In this document: positions 1-5,035 of the stretch, in pieces
How the letters are laid out: the number at the start of each line of letters is the position of its first letter
Position numbering within the stretch: position 1 is the first letter of the stretch
Origin: Desulfobacteraceae bacterium
Lineage (GTDB): Bacteria > Desulfobacterota > DSM-4660 > Desulfatiglandales > Desulfatiglandaceae
Reading direction: 5' to 3'
DNA: 5,035 nt
Assembly (NCBI GenBank): GCA_011042035.1
Contig: DQZA01000099.1
Coordinates: 1-5,035 of the forward strand
The notes under the pieces: generated by a model
What the model saw: the letters and a program-made list of their open reading frames with translations, nothing else
Told to the model about the DNA's origin: nothing
Database searches by the model: none
Made by a program: the position numbers and the translations under genes

Positions 1-1216
1 CCGCCCTTTCTATGTATACTGGCCAGTAACATCGCCATAGTAACATGGCAAATCTGTCCAATGTCCACCCAAGCTTCCGAAGGGGTACCAGCTCAACCAT
101 CCCGTCATCCCCGATCCTGGACCTGAAAACCCTTATCCCCTCGAATCCAGAAATATCCGGCAAGGTGCCCAACAGCATGGAGCGGGCTATCTCACCAACC
201 GCCCGGGGTTCTATTTTCTTCCGACATGAATAGTGGTCGCATCGTACTTCGTGATCACAGGGGTGGCAAGGCAGATCCGGTTCTATTATTATGTGGCCGG
301 GGCCATAGGGTCCGGTCTCATGGGGATTGGCTGTGGCTAAAAAAATAGAAAGCACTTTGGTCCCCACCCCAGATGCCACATGCATGGGTCCACTGTCGTG
401 ACAGATCAACAAGTCCACTTCTGACAGGACTGCGGCCAGGGTCATAAGATCGGTCTTTCCAACCAAGTTTACAAACTCCCAGGAAAATTCCTGAGCGAAT
501 TCCAGGGCAAGGTCTTTCTCTTTGTCAACTCCTACTAGGATAAATTGTACATTCTGATCCTTTTTTAACATTCGAGCTACACGGGCAAAACACTTAGGTT
601 CCCAGGTACGTCTTCGTTCCGAGGCTCCCAAGTGCAGGGCTACCCTGTAGTCAACTGTTGAATCAAGAAACTGTTGAATACGTTCTTTACAACTCTCCTC
701 GACCTTGACCTTTAACGGATAAAAACCATTACTCGGTCCGCCTCCCCTGACAAACAGGTCCACCAGATTTATATTATTCCCCTGTCTTACCTTACAGGCA
801 GTATGGAAGTATCTCATCCATGGGGTATTTATGACCCGAAGCCCTTTTTCATCCATATAACTCCCGTGAATCTGCTTACTTTTGGTTAGGCTGGCGGCCA
901 TAATACCTACATTTGAAGGAGTAATGTTAATCACCAAATCAAACGCTTCTTTCCTCAAGTGTTGAAAAATATCTCGGAGGTACTTATAACTAGAGGGTAA
1001 CATCTTTTTCTCTTCAAGAGTCAGTCCGTATAATTTTTCGTAATCTATGATATGCAGTTTGTCAAAACCGTAAATAATGCTCGTTGCATGTCCAAAGACA
1101 CTGTTTACCAGCAAATGAACCTCCGCGCCCGGATATTCCTCTTTCAGGGCGTGAAGCAAAGGGGCACATTGAATAATATCCCCGAATCTCATAAGGTTTA
1201 TAACCAGGATCTTCAT
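1..1216 (-). CDS. GT9-family glycosyltransferase (heptosyltransferase-like) with C-terminal extension, 3' end outside window
   Basis: This frame is open from an ATG at 1216 to the left window edge, giving 405 codons with no stop, so the gene is 3'-partial. The N-terminus MKILVINLMRFGDIIQCAPL is the classic first strand and Gly-Asp motif of GT9 (ADP-heptose:LPS heptosyltransferase) proteins; D13 sits where the catalytic Asp of WaaC lies. The C-terminal nucleotide-sugar lobe shows HLGASERRRTW (about 195-205), LVGVDKEKD (about 227-235), CHDSGPMHVASG (272-283) and HETGPYGPGH (299-308). A cysteine cluster follows: C317, C320, C326, C331. GT9 enzymes usually end near 350 residues. Here the chain continues past 405 with a tail that resembles the tail of the GT9 protein at 3245..4681. 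The start overlaps the stop of the preceding gene (ATGA), with GAAGG five bases upstream, so translation is probably coupled. GT-B fold, cytoplasmic or membrane-associated action and sugar transfer to a surface glycan follow from the family. The actual sugar is unknown, and heptose is only one possibility. Confidence 0.9.
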   Translation of the reverse strand, partial: MKILVINLMRFGDIIQCAPLLHALKEEYPGAEVHLLVNSVFGHATSIIYGFDKLHIIDYEKLYGLTLEEKKMLPSSYKYLRDIFQHLRKEAFDLVINITPSNVGIMAASLTKSKQIHGSYMDEKGLRVINTPWMRYFHTACKVRQGNNINLVDLFVRGGGPSNGFYPLKVKVEESCKERIQQFLDSTVDYRVALHLGASERRRTWEPKCFARVARMLKKDQNVQFILVGVDKEKDLALEFAQEFSWEFVNLVGKTDLMTLAAVLSEVDLLICHDSGPMHVASGVGTKVLSIFLATANPHETGPYGPGHIIIEPDLPCHPCDHEVRCDHYSCRKKIEPRAVGEIARSMLLGTLPDISGFEGIRVFRSRIGDDGMVELVPLRKLGWTLDRFAMLLWRCYWPVYIERA

Positions 1217-1226
1217 GACGACCTTC
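1213..1226 (-). promoter_or_regulatory. ATGA stop/start overlap with ribosome binding site
   Basis: The TGA stop of the upstream gene (1215-1213) overlaps the ATG of the downstream GT9 gene (1216-1214). A GAAGG Shine-Dalgarno-like sequence lies at 1226-1222, inside the upstream coding region and five bases from the ATG. This fixes the GT9 start and suggests coupled translation of the two proteins. Confidence 0.75.
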
Positions 1227-3024
1227 GCAAAAATTGGTTCTTAAACTCCTTCATCAAGAGAAAGATTGTCTCGAAATCTTTCAGCCTCCGCTTTCCTATT
1301 TCTATGGATGCAACAACCTCATCAAGGGAAAGGCTCATATCCTGGGGGATGCTTGAGAGGAATTCCCTGAGTTCAGGATCATCCTGGGCCAGCTTCTCCA
1401 TCTGGTGCCGTGGGATCTTCTCCTGCTCAAGATCTTTTACCCAGGTGCCAGGCGCTGTCTCCCAGATCGTCCCAATCAATTTCTCCATCCGACGTTCATA
1501 GGTGTGCTCATTCAGAACCCTCTTTAAGGCATTTTGAGCAATCCTATTTCTTTGCTCTTCATTTCTTAGATAATGATCTATTAAAGATACCAGTTGATCG
1601 CCGCTCGAAAAAGTTACCACCTCTTCTCCTGGCAGGAAACATTCAGAAAGATATCTCCTGTTATCAACCAACTGAAAGGCCTGGCATGCAGCTAATTCAA
1701 AGGTTCTGGGATTCACGAAATCTCCGTCTGGTTCCACCCCTTTTGCGGTAAAGGAAGAGTGGAGGTTCAGGTTGATCTGCGAGGCGTTGTAAATCTTTAC
1801 ACATTCTTCAGTAGGAACCCGCCGGCCGCCATCCTGGACATGTTTAATTAATGGCCCGCTATTCTCCCACTCATTTCCCCATATCTTGAAATCCATCCCT
1901 ACAAGCCTGGTAAACAACCTCCGGCGGTTGTAATAGCCCGCTCCCAAAAAGGATAGCGCCGAACCATATCTCTGTTTATCTTCGGCAGAAAGCTCTAATG
2001 GTTTATGAATCTCAGGGTCCGCAGCCAACGGCAGATAGGCGTAATTGCTGACACCTACCTTTTCCAGCTCCTCAAAAAAATTGTCCCTTTGGATCGTAAA
2101 ATAAAAATCATAATAAGGCGCTATCGCCTTCCAGTATGTGAGCACCCGATAATTTTCAACAAACCAAAAAGAGGTGACGATCCCGTTCCTCTTCATCTCC
2201 TCCAGCGTCTCCTCCATCAGTGGGGCCTGGGCCATTGCTATGACCAGATGAGGTGAAAGATCCGCAGCCTTTGCCAGACAATACTGTGAGATCAGGTAAT
2301 TCAGGTGCTTCACCAGCTCCAGCCTGTTTTTTTCATTTGAGACGTTCTCCTGAATACCTTCATACAAAGGCCTAAAAACAGAGCAATCCACATATTCCAC
2401 CCTGTAATCAAGCTTCTGGAGGGCCCGTTTCACATAAAGGGTGATAGGAAGAGATCCACCATAGATTGGTCCCACGAGCAGTATCTTTAATCTCAGCGGA
2501 GGCAGGTTTCCGGCCTTCAGCATTCTCTTCTTTCTCATCAGGCAGTAAAATTCGGAGTGAAAACGTAGCGATGGCGGATGCAGATAGTGGAAATCCAGAT
2601 CCCAGGGAATGCAATGAGGGCCGACCTTGAATTCCACCTGGTGTATTATTCCATTCAAATCCCGTGATTCTACCACTGCCCTCAAAAACATGGGTTCAGG
2701 TTCATAGACAATCACCCTGTTTTCCGGGAATGTTCGACAGATCTCTTCTATGTGGTATAGCAGCCCCAGGCCGAATACCCGAATATCAGCACTGTGCGAA
2801 GGGCCTAACTTCCTGGCCAGAGACGAAATCTGTTGCTGGGCCTCCCTGGAAGGCTGCTCAAGGTTGTGAAACAGGATATCATCGACCTTAAGGGTTGGTT
2901 CGCCCGAATCAGCAAGCAACAGGTGAAACCTGTCAGTAAGCGTGGTAGTAAGGGCCAGCTCCCATATCTCTGAGTTCTTTTTCCTTAACAGTCCAAGATT
3001 CCTATTGAATAATCCACGGTCCAT
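1213..3024 (-). CDS. CgeB-type glycosyltransferase with Maf/MptE-like N-terminal domain
   Basis: The product has 603 residues and at least two parts. Residues 1-170 form an extra domain with FNRNLGLL at 6-13 and VFGLGLLYHIEEI at 83-95, then VIVYEPEP at 104-111 and VVESRDL at 117-123. This pattern resembles the N-terminal region of Maf/DUF115 (MptE-like) flagellin-modification proteins. From about 177 (LRLKILLVGPIYGGSL) a GT-B glycosyltransferase of the CgeB type begins, probably a DUF3880-like N-lobe followed by a Glyco_trans_1_2-like C-lobe. The C-lobe shows YNASQINLNLHSS (412-424), NPRTFELAACQAFQLVD (438-454), a GEEVV segment near 466 and NEHTYERRM (505-513). E443 lies where the second Glu of the retaining GT4-type motif is expected. 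Q448 stands where relatives usually have Gly. The tail (about 530-603) is charged and predicted helical by eye. No signal peptide or membrane segment is evident. The ATG is preceded by AGGAG at five bases. Role by inference: sugar transfer onto a flagellar or other surface glycan. Family assignment is firm, the N-terminal domain less so, and the substrate is unknown. Confidence 0.9.
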   Translation of the reverse strand: MDRGLFNRNLGLLRKKNSEIWELALTTTLTDRFHLLLADSGEPTLKVDDILFHNLEQPSREAQQQISSLARKLGPSHSADIRVFGLGLLYHIEEICRTFPENRVIVYEPEPMFLRAVVESRDLNGIIHQVEFKVGPHCIPWDLDFHYLHPPSLRFHSEFYCLMRKKRMLKAGNLPPLRLKILLVGPIYGGSLPITLYVKRALQKLDYRVEYVDCSVFRPLYEGIQENVSNEKNRLELVKHLNYLISQYCLAKAADLSPHLVIAMAQAPLMEETLEEMKRNGIVTSFWFVENYRVLTYWKAIAPYYDFYFTIQRDNFFEELEKVGVSNYAYLPLAADPEIHKPLELSAEDKQRYGSALSFLGAGYYNRRRLFTRLVGMDFKIWGNEWENSGPLIKHVQDGGRRVPTEECVKIYNASQINLNLHSSFTAKGVEPDGDFVNPRTFELAACQAFQLVDNRRYLSECFLPGEEVVTFSSGDQLVSLIDHYLRNEEQRNRIAQNALKRVLNEHTYERRMEKLIGTIWETAPGTWVKDLEQEKIPRHQMEKLAQDDPELREFLSSIPQDMSLSLDEVVASIEIGKRRLKDFETIFLLMKEFKNQFLRRSS

Positions 3025-3029
3025 AGCTA

Positions 3030-3034
3030 CTCCT
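3030..3034 (-). promoter_or_regulatory. Strong ribosome binding site (AGGAG) for the 603-residue glycosyltransferase
   Basis: AGGAG lies five bases upstream of the ATG at 3024 and supports that start. The last codons and TAG stop (3029-3027) of the reconstructed upstream GT9 frame overlap this site and its spacer. Such an arrangement is typical of consecutive genes in an operon. Confidence 0.75.
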
Positions 3035-3142
3035 GAAATATCGCGTTAAACATTCGCCTAACCCATTCATCCTTCACTACATCTGCCACCAGCCCACTAC
3101 ATATCCATACAGAATAAAGGGCCGAAAAGGTCGCGCTCCTGA

Positions 3143-3148
3143 CCCCCC
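3143..3148 (-). other. Candidate frameshift site 2 (G6 run)
   Basis: A run of six G on the minus strand lies where the second frame change is needed. The frame used downstream has a TGA just upstream (about 3155), and the frame used upstream has a TAG near 3100. The switch must therefore fall between these points, and this run is the longest homopolymer there. Dropping one G joins VNKG to VRSATFS. Confidence 0.45.
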
Positions 3149-3244
3149 TTGTTCACGCATTCAGTCACTTCAGAAAGGCCTTCATCACCCTCCAAAAATC
3201 CCACACGGATCAGAGCCCCCGTGACCATAACCCATGCATTTACT

Positions 3245-4681
3245 CTAAAAGGGGTTAGCCGAATCTTTCAGGTATTCAAAAACGGAGTCAAAACCAGCCG
3301 TCAGCATCCCTCTGATCTCCTCTCTTGTATCTCTATATGAATAGACAAACCGTATCCATGGTTCAAAAAATGGCCCCACTGAAAATCCCAGGTAATCGTG
3401 GTTTAGACAATAAAGGGCATATGTTATATCCTTCACCAATCCGCCCGTGTTACCGAGGCTGGCCTGTTTCTCCTGGTCCGGGAAGTGGAAGAACCTGCTG
3501 GCCAGGTATCTGTAAATATTCCTAACCACCTGGGTGTCTGACTCGGCCTTATTGCCCCTTTTTTTGATATATCGCGTGGTCTTACCATCGGACTGGGACA
3601 CATATAGATGCAAGGAATCGGGTATTGGCGGATCTTCTGTTTTATCACCCGTTATAAGCTTTATTGCCTCGGGTGCAACCAGATCGGGGGTTATAACCTT
3701 TCTGCACAAATATTCCTTGCAAATACCCCTGTCCAAACAGGGGCCACAGGGGACATCTACCTGGAAAACTGTATGCCCCTCTCCGTAAGGCCCGGTCTCA
3801 TGGACCCATGCTGGACCGAAGTAAAGGCCCAGGGTCCGGGTATTCAGGGCCGCAGCGAGGTGGAGAGGGCCGGTATCTGAGCCAATAACCAGACATGCCT
3901 CTTTCAATACTCTGCACAGCTCCACCAGATCCAGCTTTCCGACCAGATCAACAAAATCTGCTGTTGAACGCCGGGCAAAAATCCTGGAGAGCGCTCTGTC
4001 TTTCTTGCTTCCCACCAGGGCTATTATAACACCCGTTTTTTTCTGCAGTAACTTCGCCAGCTTAACAAAGTTGAATACAGGCCATTGCCGCTTCTTGGCA
4101 CCGGCCCCAAGTAAAAAAACAACAAGGGGCTTATCACTCCTCCGGTGCCAGGAATTCTCATTATCCAGCCTTAACATGGGATAGAGGTCATTCCGCTCTC
4201 CCGGAATAAGATAGCGAAAAACATCAACAAGGTTGAAAGGATTAAGCCTGCGTCTGGAGGAAAAGGATCCAATAAAGTTGAACCATGAGCTCCTCTTAAG
4301 CACACGGCCGTCTGCCCCAAGGAAGTTGCCTATTATCTCACCCTGAGGCTCACATAATCCCTCTGCCGCCAGAGCACTTATCAGAGAATAGTTGAGGTTA
4401 AGTACCATCGGGTATTTCTGCTGAAACAATGGACGTAAAAAATCCCACAAATGGGGTATGGTACCCCCACGATCATCAGGTGAGGACAGGAAATCATCCA
4501 AAGGAAATGGAATTACCTCATCAAGGCCCTCTATCATTCTGGCCAGAGGAACAAGCTTTTTCTGGCACAGGAGGGCTATGCGTGAATCCTGGTAATTATG
4601 TCGGAGGTCCTTTAAAAAAGGGACGGTCTGTACCAGATCCCCAAGGCGGGCAAGTTGTATCACCAGTATCCTGTCTCTCAT
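3245..4681 (-). CDS. GT9-family glycosyltransferase (heptosyltransferase-like) with long C-terminal extension, probably truncated by frameshift
   Basis: The product as it stands has 478 residues. The N-terminus RILVIQLARLGDLVQTVPFL (4-23) carries the GT9 Gly-Asp motif, with D15 as the likely counterpart of the WaaC catalytic Asp. The nucleotide-sugar lobe shows VVFLLGAGAKKRQWP (187-201), ALVGSKKDRAL (221-231), LVGKLDLVEL (246-255), GSDTGPLHLAAAL (267-279) and HETGPYGEGH (294-303). Cysteines at 312, 315, 321 and 326 have the same CxxC-x5-C-x4-C spacing as in the GT9 protein at 1..1216. The canonical enzyme ends near residue 345. Beyond it lies an extension that includes SLHLYVSQSDGKTTRYI (356-372) and a largely helical region up to LKDSANPF. 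The frame ends at TAG 3247-3245, next to C4 and T4 runs. The downstream sequence suggests the intact protein was about 550 residues. The ATG is 12 bases after the previous stop, and beginning directly at the first beta strand supports it. Likely role: transfer of a sugar (heptose or other) onto a surface glycan; specificity is unknown. Confidence 0.9.
   Translation of the reverse strand: MRDRILVIQLARLGDLVQTVPFLKDLRHNYQDSRIALLCQKKLVPLARMIEGLDEVIPFPLDDFLSSPDDRGGTIPHLWDFLRPLFQQKYPMVLNLNYSLISALAAEGLCEPQGEIIGNFLGADGRVLKRSSWFNFIGSFSSRRRLNPFNLVDVFRYLIPGERNDLYPMLRLDNENSWHRRSDKPLVVFLLGAGAKKRQWPVFNFVKLAKLLQKKTGVIIALVGSKKDRALSRIFARRSTADFVDLVGKLDLVELCRVLKEACLVIGSDTGPLHLAAALNTRTLGLYFGPAWVHETGPYGEGHTVFQVDVPCGPCLDRGICKEYLCRKVITPDLVAPEAIKLITGDKTEDPPIPDSLHLYVSQSDGKTTRYIKKRGNKAESDTQVVRNIYRYLASRFFHFPDQEKQASLGNTGGLVKDITYALYCLNHDYLGFSVGPFFEPWIRFVYSYRDTREEIRGMLTAGFDSVFEYLKDSANPF
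3251..3254 (-). other. Candidate frameshift site 1 (C4 run followed by T4)
   Basis: On the minus strand the GT9 gene ends CCCCTTTTAG. Reading with one C fewer avoids the TAG and enters an open frame of about 50 codons. The four-base C and T runs are plausible places for an indel or a sequencing error, though the shift could lie a little upstream. Confidence 0.45.
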
Positions 4682-4691
4682 ACCTTTCTTT

Positions 4692-4695
4692 TCCT
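4692..4695 (-). promoter_or_regulatory. Ribosome binding site (AGGA) overlapping the preceding stop
   Basis: AGGA overlaps the TAG of the CgeB-like gene (4696-4694) and sits ten bases before the GT9 ATG at 4681. A second purine-rich AAAGG is only one base from the ATG, too close to be the usual site. The layout fits an operon in which ribosomes that finish one gene start the next. Confidence 0.5.
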
Positions 4696-5035
4696 ATCCA
4701 AAGACCTTCTTCATCTCCCGGGCCATCTTTATCAATCTCAACTGGTAGCTATGTTCCTTCAGCACCCTTTCTCTGGCCCTGGCCGCCTTTTTTTCTCTCT
4801 CCTGGGGATGATTCAAATAGAATCTACATAGATCAAAAAGCTCGTCTTCGTCTCGGAAACAGACTATTTCTTCTTTGATGCAAAAAAGATCCTCTAACTG
4901 TTTTTGATAGTCCGTGATAATAAAGGAGCCGCAGGCAGAAGCGTCAAAGACCCGCTGGTTTATGGCCTCCTCCATCTGAAGGCTGGTGGCATTAAGATTA
5001 ATCTTGCTTACATTGAAAAAATAAGGGAGCTCCCG
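4694..5035 (-). CDS. CgeB-like glycosyltransferase, C-terminal part only (5' end outside window)
   Basis: The frame is open from the right window edge to TAG 4696-4694 and gives 113 codons. The true start lies outside the window. An internal Met at 4975 is not a credible start, because the 20 codons before it (PYFFNVSKINLNATSLQ) already belong to the family pattern. Visible motifs match the C-terminal lobe of CgeB-type proteins: INLNATS, then NQRVFDASACGSFIITD, a short segment with KEEIVCF, and LKEHSYQLRL near the end. The same order occurs in the gene at 1213..3024 (INLNLHSS, NPRTFELAACQAFQLVD, GEEVV, NEHTYERRM), so the two are paralogues, though diverged. Here Asp replaces the Glu of the RxFE motif, a variant that is common in CgeB-type proteins. 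The protein ends soon after the family domain and lacks the charged tail of its paralogue. Likely role: sugar transfer to a surface or flagellar glycan; donor and acceptor are unknown. Confidence 0.85.
   Translation of the reverse strand, partial: RELPYFFNVSKINLNATSLQMEEAINQRVFDASACGSFIITDYQKQLEDLFCIKEEIVCFRDEDELFDLCRFYLNHPQEREKKAARARERVLKEHSYQLRLIKMAREMKKVFG

Larger units (their letters stand above)
3027..3244 (-). pseudogene. Out-of-frame C-terminal continuation of the GT9 gene at 3245..4681
   Basis: This is the only apparent gap between genes, yet it reads like coding sequence in two consecutive frames. Just after the GT9 TAG stop, the +1 frame reads FRVNAWVMVTGALIRVGF, then LSEVTECVNKG, and would stop at a TAG near 3100. 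From the G6 run (3148-3143) the next +1 frame reads VRSATFSALYSVW, then LVADVVKDEWVRRMFNAIFQ and E, and stops at TAG 3029-3027, two bases before the next ATG. Removing one base from C4 (3254-3251) and one from G6 joins all three segments into a single GT9 frame of about 550 codons. Two GT9-tail segments then look alike: EEIRGMLTAGFDSVFEYL before the break and LSEVTECVNKGVRSATFSAL after it. Either the gene is truly broken, or the assembly has two homopolymer insertion errors. A chance open stretch is possible but poorly fits the clean junction with the next gene. No hairpin terminator or promoter was recognised here. Confidence 0.6.

Noticed and set aside
305..325. Short near-identical DNA stretch shared with 3785-3805 (around ccggtctcatgg)
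   Set aside because: Both encode the conserved HETGPYG motif of the two GT9 paralogues, so the similarity reflects shared coding ancestry and not a mobile or regulatory repeat.
1052..1501. Plus-strand open frame of 149 codons
   Set aside because: It lies opposite the two strongly supported minus-strand glycosyltransferase genes and crosses their junction. It has no recognisable domain and no good ribosome site.
3025..3244. Promoter, terminator or small RNA in the gap
   Set aside because: No convincing -10/-35 pair or hairpin with a T run was seen, and most of the stretch is better explained as broken coding sequence of the upstream gene.
3149..3340. Plus-strand open frame of 63 codons across the apparent gap
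   Set aside because: It runs antisense to the end of the GT9 gene and to the reconstructed frames of the gap, which read as better protein. It has no convincing ribosome site.
4429..4878. Plus-strand open frame of 149 codons
   Set aside because: It lies opposite the start of the GT9 gene and the end of the CgeB-like gene. The translation is rich in Pro, Gly and Ser, as expected of an antisense shadow.
4694..4975. Start of the rightmost gene at the internal Met (93 codons)
   Set aside because: The codons upstream of this Met continue the conserved family pattern to the window edge, so the gene is 5'-partial and not a 93-residue protein.

Overview
The window reads as a dense run of glycosyltransferase genes, all on the minus strand and transcribed from high to low coordinates. 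No RNA gene, mobile element, CRISPR array, promoter or terminator was recognised. Base composition is moderate. Long GT9 and CgeB-type glycosyltransferases side by side suggest a Gram-negative bacterium, most plausibly a deltaproteobacterium (Desulfobacterota) or relative. That assignment is an inference from gene types and is weak.

In transcription order: (1) the last 113 codons of a CgeB-like glycosyltransferase, entering from the right edge (4694..5035); (2) a GT9 (heptosyltransferase-type) protein of 478 residues (3245..4681); (3) an apparent gap of 220 bases (3025..3244); (4) a 603-residue CgeB-type glycosyltransferase with an extra N-terminal domain that resembles Maf/MptE-like flagellin-modification proteins (1213..3024); (5) a second GT9 protein that runs off the left edge after 405 codons (1..1216). 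Spacings are tight: 12 bases between (1) and (2), and a four-base ATGA overlap between (4) and (5). The block therefore looks like one operon whose promoter lies outside the window to the right.

The main anomaly is the apparent gap. Two successive open frames cover it. If one base is dropped from a C4 run at 3251-3254 and one from a G6 run at 3143-3148 (minus-strand bases), the GT9 frame continues through the gap. It then ends at a TAG two bases before the ATG of the next gene. The upstream GT9 gene thus appears to have been about 550 codons long and is either broken by two single-base insertions or carries homopolymer sequencing errors.

The order CgeB-like, GT9, CgeB-like, GT9 is an alternating repeat of two enzyme types. 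Both GT9 proteins carry a C-terminal extension beyond the usual length of the family. Together the genes probably assemble a surface or flagellar glycan (or a lipopolysaccharide part) by successive sugar transfer. Donor and acceptor cannot be read from the sequence.
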